From Priapulus caudatus (Eukaryota; Priapulida; Priapulimorpha; Priapulimorphida; Priapulidae), in assembly GCF_000485595.1 (NCBI RefSeq), contig NW_014579164.1:20344-41305 (forward strand): a stretch of DNA of 20,962 nt. The letters are read 5' to 3'. A program made the position numbers and the translations under genes. Numbering within the stretch: the stretch's first letter is position 1; every line of letters starts with the position of its first letter. The notes below the pieces were generated by a model. The model searched no databases. It was not told where the DNA came from and saw nothing but the letters and a program-made list of their open reading frames with translations. Shown here piece after piece: positions 1-8,010 of the stretch.

Positions 1-326
1 ACAATAACTTGTACACAGTACATACGTGCCCAAATTCCATGCAAACGGGTCCCGCGCAGTGCGAAATGGACAATAACTTGTACACAGTACATACGTGCCC
101 AAATTCCATGCAAACGGGTCCCGCGCATGCGAAATGAGAAATCACTTGTACACAGTACATACGTGCCCAAATTCCATGCAAACGGGTCCCGCGCAGTGCG
201 AAATGGACAATAAAATGTACACAGTACATACGTGCCCAAATTCCATGCAAACGGGTCCCGCGCAGTGCGAAATGGACAATAAAATGTACACAGTACATAC
301 GTGCCCAAATTCCATGCATACGGGAT
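1..326. repeat. 69-bp minisatellite, about five units
   Basis: Five head-to-tail units of a 69-bp sequence; the same AAATTCCATG word recurs at 32, 101, 169, 238 and 307. One spacing is 68 bp and the rest are 69. The array runs off the left edge, so its true size is unknown. Because 69 is a multiple of three, open frames persist on both strands (a 23-residue repeat), but the 68-bp unit breaks the frame and nothing else suggests coding. I read it as non-coding minisatellite DNA. Confidence 0.93.
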
Positions 327-810
327 GAGTTCCTGTAGCTAGTGCTTTACGCTTTTTAACTTCGTGCAAGGAAAAATACGGATTACACTGCACTAACGAC
401 GTATTGCGGTGAAAGCGTAGTAAGGGGTCCGGACGACGGGGCATGGCACTACGTTCCGCCACAGGTGACGCCGGACGACGGGGCAACGAAGCTGCTCTCC
501 GCGCTCCTCGACCTCTCACCTGCTTTGCGCGGGTAGCCATTGGCTTAAGTCTAGCTTTGTGCCAGGCTACGGGGTGGTGTACTAGCCACCGTTCCCTCCT
601 CCGACCTACGTAAGGTATGGGCAAGCTGACGGCGATGCCAACAAACGAAACCCAGGAACGATATGCAACTTGAGTTACCCGTGCGCGAAAACGTGAGGTG
701 TGGGTAGAGCTGATGGCGGTGCCAACAAGCAAAACCCAGTGACGACACGTTAGGTGCTCATGCTATCCTGTACTACGGGCACGTTTGCCTTGTAGACTCT
801 CAGAGACGGT
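327..810. other. Left flank without recognisable genes
   Basis: No convincing gene. It holds a 15-bp direct repeat (429-443 and 471-485, beginning CCGGACGACGG) and, at 614-663 versus 697-747, a diverged tandem duplication with a period of about 83 bp and a shared GCCAACAA core. Minus-strand open frames across it simply reflect this repetition. It belongs to the host locus into which the retroelement inserted. Confidence 0.6.
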
Positions 811-867
811 TAGAGTCTCTCTCTCTCTCTCTTTCTCGCTCTCTCTCTCTCTCTTTCTCTCTCTCTC
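811..867. repeat. (CT)n microsatellite
   Basis: An almost pure CT dinucleotide tract with occasional TTTCT interruptions. It lies about 170 bp before the 5' LTR in the host flank. A short (TA)n tract follows at 1024-1037, directly at the LTR boundary. Confidence 0.95.
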
Positions 868-1428
868 ATGAGTACGAAACCGTACCAGCTCGTGTCAAGC
901 ACGTGTGCATTGCCACAGCATGCGAGGATTCAGCCTACATCGACGCCCACATCACCCAAGGACGCTGGGCAGACTGCAGGGGGTAGAACGCGGGGATGTG
1001 ACGCTGCGGCAGACCGAAATTTGTTATATATATATATTGTAAGCGGGCAGATGTCATATGCCACGCGGAAGCGACAGCGATACGGGGAAACGCAATCTTG
1101 GCGCCGCAGTGTCGAGAGGGTTGTCACAACATGCTGGGAGTAGACACTACGCGGGCTAGTCGAGCACGTACGAGAGTAAGCAATGGTCGAGCTCGGGGCT
1201 AAGGTTTCCCCGGGCATTGCGCATTGTGACAACCTAGACGCTGACCAGATGACCTATGACATCAGGGCAGGAATGGGATCATGGAATCCGGCCAAGTGCG
1301 AAGACACACATATCCATATCATTCGGAGAAGGTATAGGACCGCATTCCCCGTATTTGGTATGTCCAGTTGGCCGGAGAAGCGGAGAAGGGAGCTATAACG
1401 AGAGGTAACGTAGGAAAAGGGCGCGGCG

Positions 1429-1435
1429 TATATAA
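1429..1435 (+). promoter_or_regulatory. LTR TATA box
   Basis: TATATAA within GCGGCGTATATAAGGTGG, about 390 bp into the LTR. It is the expected core promoter for genomic RNA, with initiation likely near 1455-1470. The identical motif in the 3' LTR is at 17432-17438 and could drive transcription outward into the right flank. Confidence 0.7.
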
Positions 1436-1490
1436 GGTGGAAGCCATCGCTTCTCGAGGCTCTGGTTAGAAGACACTGATCGAGAAAGGT

Positions 1491-1637
1491 GTAAGTGCGT
1501 GATACGGTTGCTATGTAAATGAACGGTCATGCTAGTCTGTAGTACATTGAGATTTCATGTTGTATGATGTAGTAAAACACTACTGAACGCTACTTCTTGT
1601 CTTGTCTTGTCTTTACTTGTCTCTAGTTTATTACAGA
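1491..1637 (+). other. Possible intron inside the LTR R/U5 region
   Basis: A consensus donor (GTAAGT at 1491-1496) lies shortly after the expected start site. About 130-145 bp later come repeated CTTGTCTT pyrimidine runs ending TCTCTAG and TTATTACAG. Together these resemble a short intron wholly within the transcribed LTR. Both copies are retained in the 3' LTR. The evidence is sequence only; the donor may instead be unused. Confidence 0.3.
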
Positions 1638-1677
1638 ACCTCTTAAAAAGGTAGCGCGAATCACGTGTCTACATTTG

Positions 1678-1695
1678 TGGTGCCGACCAGTCCGA
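1678..1695 (+). other. Primer binding site (tRNA not identified)
   Basis: TGGTGCCGACC starts four bases after the LTR's terminal CA, where Ty3/gypsy elements place the PBS. It begins with TGG, complementary to a tRNA CCA end. I could not assign the tRNA with confidence. Confidence 0.6.
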
Positions 1696-1777
1696 ATTGG
1701 GTATTCCATTGCGCACAACGCAAGGGAAACAAACGATCGAGAAGAAAACGAACCGTATCATTGCAAAACGCATCGGC

Positions 1778-1803
1778 ATGTTTTCCACGGCGAATCGGTA
1801 AGT
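1778..1803 (+). promoter_or_regulatory. Env leader ATG and 5' splice donor
   Basis: An ATG at 1778 is followed by 17 more bases and then a consensus donor, GTAAGT at 1798-1803. The 20-nt coding leader is six codons plus two bases. In unspliced RNA this is a seven-codon uORF ending in the TAA embedded in the donor. An acceptor at 13427-13428 (pyrimidine-rich, ending CCAG) leaves one base before the next in-frame env codon, so the phases match exactly. Errantivirus env genes are known to be expressed from spliced RNA. I infer this is the subgenomic env donor. Confidence 0.7.
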
Positions 1804-1989
1804 ACTAATATTTCCGGCTTAAACGGTGTGGTAACAAAATTTCTTGCGAGAAGTGCTTTACGTACACGTACGAGCATAGTTAATTTTACGGAGTAATTAA
1901 GGGGAGTATAATAGTCCCATAGTCTGTATCCATTAGTTGCTACACCCGAAGATCCACTCTCGATACCTTCCGCCGCTCAGTTTGTTGAT

Positions 1990-3141
1990 ATGCCCCAATT
2001 AGATCCTAATAATTACGATATGAATCCCACCTATGTGCCGCCGCTCGTAGAACCGCCGCAGATGGCATATGATAATACGCAGCTTGCAAATGTATTTGGG
2101 GAAGCGTTGAAACCATCCTTAGACAGTATAGGTAGCAATGTTGATAAAACGTTGCGCGCCGCGGAGGTACGAGCGAGTATACCTAAATTTAGTGGGTTAC
2201 CTGGTCCCCTACAGGTCACGTTTGCGCAGTGGCGGGATGCCTTACAACTCGACGTAACTGATAAGCAATTTTTATCGATAGCAGTATCGACGTTAACAGA
2301 GGGGGCGGCGCAATTTGCGCGTCGACAATTGCTTGCAAACATAGGCATCACTTGGTCACAACTGTTTAGTATTTTGCAGCGTCAGTATAGAAACCCGGCA
2401 GAAATTTCGCGCGCGCAGGCAATGTTAAAAACTTTCAAGCAAAGCCGTTTGGAAAGCCCGCGTGCGTATGCACAGCGTCTAATTGAATTATCAGAAGCCG
2501 CGTATCCGGATAGTCACAGAAATGAGGCGTCGTTTCAAACACGTCTCACGGATATATATCTAGATGGCCTTCAAAGTGTCGCGCAACAAAGATCAGTAAT
2601 AAAAGCACATCCGGCAACATTGGAAGCCGCTGTGGAAATTTGTGTGCGGCAAGCGACAGTAGAAGCTGAATTAGCAGCTCGCCAACGCGCGCGTGCGTGC
2701 CAAACGCTTGCATTAAATGCAAGCGACAAAAATGGTCAAACTGCTGATTACGCCGAACTCGGTCGCGTGCCGGTTTCTCGTACGGCTCCAGTATCTACTG
2801 CCTTGGGGAATGACGAAATTTGCCGCCAGCTTGCGAAGTTGGGGGAGCTAGTCAAAACCCAGACACAGATGTTGGCAGCTGTGCAGAGATCGTTTGCGGG
2901 ATCGTCGGCTGATCAGCGTGCATTTGATTATAATAGACAGCCATTTCGCTATGCGCCTCCATTCGCACAGTTCACTACCCCATTACAGTCCTACATTCCA
3001 CCTTCAGCGCGCGCGCCACCGCCTGCACGCTCCCGAATCACGCCGCGCTGCTATGAATGTGGGCGGGAAGGACACATTGGTCGAGATTGTACGCTGAGTA
3101 GGAGTCAAAAGCGGGGAAACTTGAAAGGGGGTCAAGCATAA
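1990..3141 (+). CDS. gag: Gag polyprotein
   Basis: An intact 383-codon frame, the first long ORF after the PBS, encoding the structural Gag that packages RNA into cytoplasmic particles. The central part (about residues 60-240) is helical and capsid-like, with W-R-D and Y-R-N-P type motifs typical of Ty3/gypsy Gag (for example FAQWRDALQL and ILQRQYRNPAE). The C-terminus has one perfect CCHC zinc knuckle, CYECGREGHIGRDC (C-X2-C-X4-H-X4-C, residues 354-367), followed by a basic tail. The start at 1990 is the only ATG close to the leader end. The last codons overlap pol in the -1 frame through the GGGAAAC slippery site at 3114-3120. As I recall, insect errantivirus Gags usually lack a CCHC knuckle, so its presence here is notable. 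Confidence 0.9.
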   Translation: MPQLDPNNYDMNPTYVPPLVEPPQMAYDNTQLANVFGEALKPSLDSIGSNVDKTLRAAEVRASIPKFSGLPGPLQVTFAQWRDALQLDVTDKQFLSIAVSTLTEGAAQFARRQLLANIGITWSQLFSILQRQYRNPAEISRAQAMLKTFKQSRLESPRAYAQRLIELSEAAYPDSHRNEASFQTRLTDIYLDGLQSVAQQRSVIKAHPATLEAAVEICVRQATVEAELAARQRARACQTLALNASDKNGQTADYAELGRVPVSRTAPVSTALGNDEICRQLAKLGELVKTQTQMLAAVQRSFAGSSADQRAFDYNRQPFRYAPPFAQFTTPLQSYIPPSARAPPPARSRITPRCYECGREGHIGRDCTLSRSQKRGNLKGGQA

Positions 3142-3178
3142 GTAGGGAGAATGTTTTTCCAAAACCCCCAGAATTCCC
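3114..3178 (+). promoter_or_regulatory. -1 ribosomal frameshift signal (gag-pol)
   Basis: GGGAAAC at 3114-3120 is in the required register: GGA and AAC are zero-frame gag codons. It is a canonical X-XXY-YYZ slippery heptamer, as used by some retroviruses. Six bases downstream, GGGGGT (3127-3132) can pair with ACCCCC (3164-3169). GGGA in the loop (3145-3148) could pair with TCCC (3175-3178) as a pseudoknot. The -1 frame is open from here into the protease with no stop. The gag stop is at 3139-3141. Confidence 0.7.
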
Positions 3179-4298
3179 ATATATATTAGCGTCGCGCGCA
3201 CTAACGGCTAATGCTGCGCCCTGCTGTATTGTAGAAATAGAGGGTAGATGTCTTGACTCATTACTTGATACAGGGTGCGATCTCAGTTTATTAGGAGAGA
3301 AACAGTGGCGAGCAATCTCACTCTCGCGACGAACAACGGTAGTGAAGACGCCGTTTTCCACGCTTTTATCAGCCAGTGGGCATTTCCTAACAGTGTTAGG
3401 GGCGATTAGATTAACGGTGGGAATAGGAGGCCGTACGTATTCTGTTGTTTTCCATGTGGGAGCCAATTTGCCCAGACCGTGTGTATTAGGGGTGGATTTC
3501 TTGCGTACAAATAGAGCTATAGTAGATTTTAGGAGGAATGTCTTGCAGCTGGGATCGGCTACGCTTAAATTAGTCTCACCTTGTCGGACAGAAACACTGT
3601 GCGCTGCGCGGACAGCGGCTGTTACGCTGCCACGGCGTGCGCGCGGGAGTGGTCGATTGATCGCGCCTAAGAGTGTGAGTCAGGGGGCGCGGTGTCACGT
3701 TACACCCATGGATAATCGAGCGCGAGCATGTACAAGGGGGAAGTCGCGTTTTCCCTTTCGCATCCTAACTAATAGTCTCGACAAATCTAATGATCTAATA
3801 GCAAGTAAAAATACTCACACAGGATTAATACATAAGGATACTGATACGCCAAACGTGTCAGTCCAACGTCCGCCAAATGGGAACAGGGGGTTATTTACAA
3901 TTGAGCGGCCGGGCGCGATAAAGCCAGATGTGAGTACGACAGGCGAGCAGCGCGCATCGGCGAACATATTGGATTTTCGGCAGGCAGTAAGCCATGTGGT
4001 AGATTTTGAGCAGCAGCGGTGTATATTACAGCTATTAGAATCCAATGCGCGTATTTTTGCAGCATCGGATAGAGACCTGGGACGGACGACCGTCATGGAA
4101 TTTCAAATAAATACGGAAATAAATAGGCCAATTCGATCAAAACATTACAGACTATCAGCCGCGCATGCACAGATCGTACAAACGAAAGTTGATGCACTGT
4201 TGGAGGCGGGAATTATAGAGCCGTCGCAGTCCCCATGGGCCGCGGGTGTTCTAATCGTGCCTAAGAAAGATGGAGAGTGGAGGATGTGTGGATTTTAG
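3120..4298 (+). CDS. pol: Pol N-terminal part: protease and start of RT
   Basis: The -1 frame relative to gag, open from the slippery site to 4298. It begins with a retropepsin-type aspartic protease: the catalytic LLDTG is at 3261-3275, and the flap/ILG-like region reads PCVLGVDFLRTNRAIVDF further on. The protease would cut Gag and Gag-Pol during particle maturation. A poorly conserved linker of about 170 residues follows. RT then starts near 4130, with the fingers motif SPWAAGVLIVPKKDGEW. The frame ends prematurely at 4296-4298: in the tract encoding the conserved M-C-V-D-F-R motif, TGTGTG at 4285-4290 looks one GT unit short, shifting the frame. The reading continues in another frame at 4270 onward. 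Confidence 0.85.
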   Translation, partial: LERGSSISRENVFPKPPEFPYILASRALTANAAPCCIVEIEGRCLDSLLDTGCDLSLLGEKQWRAISLSRRTTVVKTPFSTLLSASGHFLTVLGAIRLTVGIGGRTYSVVFHVGANLPRPCVLGVDFLRTNRAIVDFRRNVLQLGSATLKLVSPCRTETLCAARTAAVTLPRRARGSGRLIAPKSVSQGARCHVTPMDNRARACTRGKSRFPFRILTNSLDKSNDLIASKNTHTGLIHKDTDTPNVSVQRPPNGNRGLFTIERPGAIKPDVSTTGEQRASANILDFRQAVSHVVDFEQQRCILQLLESNARIFAASDRDLGRTTVMEFQINTEINRPIRSKHYRLSAAHAQIVQTKVDALLEAGIIEPSQSPWAAGVLIVPKKDGEWRMCGF

Positions 4299-5725
4299 AA
4301 GGTTGAACGCAATTACAATAAAAGAGAATCATCCGCTCCCCCAAATAAATGACGTTCTTCATGAGTTAAATGGAGCGCGTATCTTCTCGACATTAGATTT
4401 AAGATCGGCATATCACCAATTACCCATCGCGCCACGGGATAGACATAAAGCTAGTTTTGTTACGACGGGGGGCCAATGGTGTGATTCTTCTCTCCCTTTC
4501 GGATTATGCAACGGGCCTTCCGCTTTTCAGAGACTCATGCATTCCGTGCTGCAGGGATTAGTGGGTAAATTTGTTATAGTGTATATTGATGATATTGTTG
4601 TGCATAGCTGAGATTTCGATTCACACGTAAAACATTTGTTGCAGGTTTTCGAGAGATTGCGATCTGCTAATTTGAAGTTTAAACTAACTAAATGTTGTTT
4701 TCTGCGTGAATCTATTCAATTTCTAGGGCACATCATCAATTCTAGAGGAATTAGACCCGACCCAGGTAAGATACGTGCCGTGCTTGATTTGCAGCCTCCC
4801 ACGACGGCTACCGATGTCAGGCGTTTCCTAGGGCTAAGTGGCTACTACCGTAAATTTACAAGAGGTTATGCTGCGATAGCACGCCCTCTCACGCTGCTAA
4901 CGGGTAAGTCGGTAACATTTAAGTGGACGGCGGAGGAACAGAAGGCGTTCGAGGCATTAAACAAAGCTCTTACGACTGCTCCGGTGCTGGCATTAGCTTC
5001 ACCCGACAGAGATTTTTCTTTGTATTGTGATGCTTCAAATTATACAGTCGCTGCTGTTTTGACGCAGATAGCGGACGATGGAGGTGAGCATGTTATTCTG
5101 TATCTTAGTTAACAGTTAGTTGGAGCACAACTCAGGTGGGCCATTGTGGAAAAGGAAGTGTATGCCGTGATTTTTTCTTTATTAACATGGAAACATTTTT
5201 TAATCGGACGCAGAACAATCATTTATGTTGATCATAAACCCCTACGTTTTTTATTAACGGCGAAAACATTGACTAACGCTCGCTTGCAGAGATGGGCGGT
5301 CATACTGTCTGGGTTTGACCTGCATATAGAATTCAGACCAGGTACGTACAATATTCCAGCAGACGCGCTGAGCAGGCTGGCGACGACCCCAGTCCAGGGG
5401 GAGGCTGCCAACGAGAGTGAGAGTGAGTATGAGAGTGCAGCGGACGCGTGTTTTGCGGTCGCCGCAGTACCAGCCAGAAAGGGGGTCAACGACCTGCAGC
5501 AGCCTATTAATACCAACCCACCATCGCGCGCGCCCTCCAGTGTTACAAATAGAGCAGAATTTCGCAACTTGCAAAAACAGGACGTACAACTGGCAACCAT
5601 TATAAATGTTTTGACCCAACCGCATGTAGCATTACGCCAAATTAAATTAATAGAGGCATATTATATGGAGGAGGAGATTTTATGTCATTTACTTCCAACT
5701 CCACCGCTGATCCCCCTGATCCTCA
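4285..5725 (+). pseudogene. pol: Pol middle part: reverse transcriptase and RNase H, with stops
   Basis: Continues pol in a single frame after the 4285-4290 deletion. RT palm motifs are present: LDLRSAYHQL (catalytic Asp), LPFGLCNGPSAFQRLM and YIDD at 4582-4593. The thumb/connection reads FLGHIINSRGIRPDP and VRRFLGLSGYYRKF. RNase H follows with its acidic residues in LYCDASNYTVAAVL, VEKEVYAV, YVDHKPL and NIPADALSRL. Two in-frame stops interrupt the frame: TGA at 4609-4611 just after YIDD, and TAA at 5110-5112 where the family has a basic residue in the S-(R/K)-Q-L motif. Another frame change at about 5705-5725 leads into integrase. Catalytic residues remain, so the damage is recent. Confidence 0.85.
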
Positions 5726-6480
5726 CAAGTCGTAATACCGTGCTCATTAGTAGAGGCTGTGATGTATGCATGTCACTCGCCGCCGCATGCTGCACACCTT
5801 GGGTTTGATAAAACATACCGTAAAATTGCGAATAAATATTTTTGGCCGCGCATGTATCAGCAAATTCACAAATATGTTAAGGAATGTGTGCCATGTAATG
5901 CTAGGAAGTTACTGAGAGTCAACGCTCCACTGCACAAAGCCCCTATGCCGACAGCGGTCAATGAGACAGTCAGCATAGATGTCGTAGGGCCGTTGCCGAT
6001 GACAGAAGACGGGTATAGGTATATAGTTACGTTTGTCGATCTTTACTCTGCGTACCCTGAATGCTACTGCACGACTAACAAGTCATCGGCGACTATTGCT
6101 AATTTAATTCTAAATTCATACATCCCGACGGATGGCTGTCCACTTCGTTTTCTTACGGATCGGGGGTTGGAATTTTGTAACTCATTGATGAAGCGTATTT
6201 CAGAAGTTTTTCGAATACATCACGTCAAAACGGCGCCATTTCATCTAGCATCCAACGTGGTATGCGAAAGGTTTCATCTTACGATGAATGCGATGATAGC
6301 TTGCTTAGTAACAAGGAACCACACAGAATGGAAACAGGTGTTAGGACCCATTCTTTTCGCATACAGAACGGGAGAACATAGTACAAAAGGATTCAGTCCT
6401 TTCTATCGCATGTATGGCAGATCCCCGGTACTACCCTTAGATACACTCTTGTTACCACGTGACCGTCTGTATGCAGACGA
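5720..6480 (+). pseudogene. pol: Integrase, zinc-binding and catalytic core (truncated)
   Basis: The pol frame resumes here after a frameshift; the coding trace begins well before the nominal start at 5759. An HHCC zinc domain is seen (ACHSPPHAAH ... ECVPCNARK). The DDE core follows: Asp in VSIDVVGPLP, Asp in FLTDRGLEF, and Glu in NVVCERFHL exactly 35 residues after the second Asp (the D,D35E spacing). Integrase joins the cDNA ends to host DNA. The frame runs into unrelated DNA at about 6480 and stops at 6539-6541. The missing C-terminal domain is found at 12895-13406, so foreign DNA inserted into an otherwise complete gene. Confidence 0.87.
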
Positions 6481-6623
6481 TCCAGTGAGACATGATACAA
6501 GTTTGCGTTGCACAGTTTGGCTGTTGATCATGAGGCGCTGAGCGGCGCCGACAACACGCGCTGTTCCGCGGGATATATGCGCACGCGACCGCGGAGATGT
6601 TCAAGTATGAAGCGCTGCCCGCA

Positions 6624-6666
6624 GTGGATACGTGCGCAACATTGTAGGCCCGGCGCACGTATCCAC
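6624..6666. other. Perfect 14-bp stem hairpin
   Basis: GTGGATACGTGCGC (6624-6637) and its exact reverse complement (6653-6666) surround a 15-base loop. The copy in the second insert (about 11900-11943) keeps the structure with one mismatch. Its role is unknown; it could be an end structure of the inserted element. Confidence 0.75.
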
Positions 6667-7050
6667 AGCGGTCAGCGGATGATCTTGTGGTTTTATAAAA
6701 TAGCAAAACATATACCCATGATACACTGCATGTACATACTAATTCTGTTACGCTTGCAATAGGTCTTTTAGTTTTAGGGGCAAGGGCGGTTTGGGTGATG
6801 GATATGGCCCAGTCATATATGTATTTAATACAAAATACACACCACACACCTGCAACCCTAGCCTACTACTAATATACGCCGCACCCACGCGGGTACTTTC
6901 CACGGCATTTGTTCCGAAACTCAGGGGTTCTGGCTTTCGTATTCCCCCTTCCGCCATGTTGGATTTTTTCCGATTACACGTGAGCTCACCGGCTCTATGA
7001 TCAATCGTCAATTTACGACGTTAGCATCTCACGCTTCATGATCAAATGTC

Positions 7051-7171
7051 ACTCTCCGTGTCCGTCCTTCCTTCCGATCCGACTTCTGACACCATGTAAG
7101 TTTTGTTACACACTCTCCGTGTCCGTCCTTCCTTCCGATCCGACTTCTGACACCATGTAAGTTTTGTTACT
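7051..7171. repeat. 61-bp tandem duplication
   Basis: Two essentially identical head-to-tail units of 61 bp, each starting ACTCTCCGTGTCC and ending near GTAAGTTTTGTTAC. They lie in the copy-1-specific part of the insert, between 6742 and the DNA transposon. The near identity indicates a recent duplication. Confidence 0.93.
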
Positions 7172-7305
7172 TCATATTTATAGTCTATAACAGTACTTTG
7201 TTATGACAAGACTGGAACACGTTTTATTAACTGTACACACCCGCGAGCCGATAGCGAGCGACCCCTATCGGAATGCATACACAACTCTGGTCACATAACC
7301 ACGTA

Positions 7306-7765
7306 TAGTCAGGGGGCAGATATCCAAAATAAGGATGAGCCTAAACTTTTTCGGTAGAGGCTGGAAACGGGTAAATATCATTTCTAGGAAACTTGGGGAG
7401 TTTCACTGGGTATGTTTCCAGGCTGAATTTTGCGTATTGTGGCGGCCATCTTGAAATCCAAAATGACCGCCAGCAAAAATGGATTTTTCTGAAATATCTG
7501 GACTCCCAGACGTCGTAGAGACATAATGTTGGTGGCTATACCCACATTTTCGATAGTGGAGACACTTAATGATGACACTTAAAAAAACATAAAATGGCGG
7601 CCATATTGGATTTCAAGATCGCCGCCAGTGAAATTTGTTTATTTTGAATAACTAGACTCCGAGACGTCGTAGAGACATAATTTTGGTGTATAAACCCACA
7701 TTTCGGACAATGGAGAACCCAGTTATGACACTTAGAAAAGCATAGGATAGCGGCCATCTTTTATT
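7306..7765 (+). repeat. Left terminal inverted repeat of the DNA transposon
   Basis: About 460 bp, the inverse of about 10815-11275. It contains internal copies of a roughly 153-bp unit carrying GGCGGCCAT...TGGATTTCAAGAT words. It ends near 7765, where similarity to the right arm stops. Confidence 0.88.
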
Positions 7766-7868
7766 TCAACATGGTGGTATGTTACTCCATTACTATACAA
7801 CAGTCTAAGCCAACATAAAAACATATATAAGCATACCAGAATTGTCAGAATATGTAGTTTTAAAACAG

Positions 7869-8010
7869 TCACACCCCAAGAACATTGTTGTATGGGTTCA
7901 TGCAGGCCATGTTGCATTTGCACGCACCGGTTGCAAGCACATATTGTTTTTGGTACATGTACAGCTACGTGTACGGCAACAAGGTCCGTCTTTACTACAG
8001 CCACATGTCT
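7869..8010 (-). pseudogene. CXC (tesmin/TSO1-like) motif remnant of the transposon protein
   Basis: Past the stop of the nuclease frame, the minus strand still encodes a cysteine cluster. TCGCSKDGPCCRTRSCTC is seen near 8010-7955, and CKCNMACMNP in a shifted frame near 7910-7880, ending at a TGA at 7871-7869. This is the C-X-C...C-X-C pattern of CRC/CXC DNA-binding domains. As I recall, relatives of this transposon protein end with exactly such a domain. It was therefore the C-terminus of the same protein, now cut off by a stop and at least one frameshift. Confidence 0.6.

Larger units (their letters stand above)
1038..1673 (+). repeat. 5' long terminal repeat
   Basis: A 636-bp LTR starting TGTAAGCGGG and ending GTCTACA. 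It is a direct repeat of 17029-17676; by eye I count eight substitutions and one 12-bp indel (the 3' LTR has extra TTTGGGAAATGG near 17318). U3 carries a TATA box at 1429-1435. A GTAAGT donor-like site lies at 1491 and pyrimidine-rich CAG/TAG acceptor-like sites near 1626-1637. No clear AATAAA is visible in the LTR. Confidence 0.95.

Noticed and set aside
95..732. Open frames on both strands through the 69-bp repeats
   Set aside because: A repeat period divisible by three keeps all frames open. One unit is 68 bp, and there are no domain, start context or splice signals.
1183..1398. 71-75-codon frame found in both LTRs (also 17174-17401)
   Set aside because: It lies in U3 upstream of the TATA box and is duplicated only because the LTRs are; no protein features.
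1678..1695. Assignment of the PBS to a named tRNA
   Set aside because: The complement fits no tRNA 3' end I can recall with certainty beyond the first bases.
6481..6741. Helitron interpretation of the insert (starts TC after an A, has a hairpin)
   Set aside because: No CTRR end follows the hairpin or the right boundary, and no Rep/helicase is present.
6508..6762. 84-codon frame in the insert, repeated at 11753-11977
   Set aside because: Shared only because the insert is duplicated. It contains the hairpin, is not a recognised protein, and is read into the unrelated middle.
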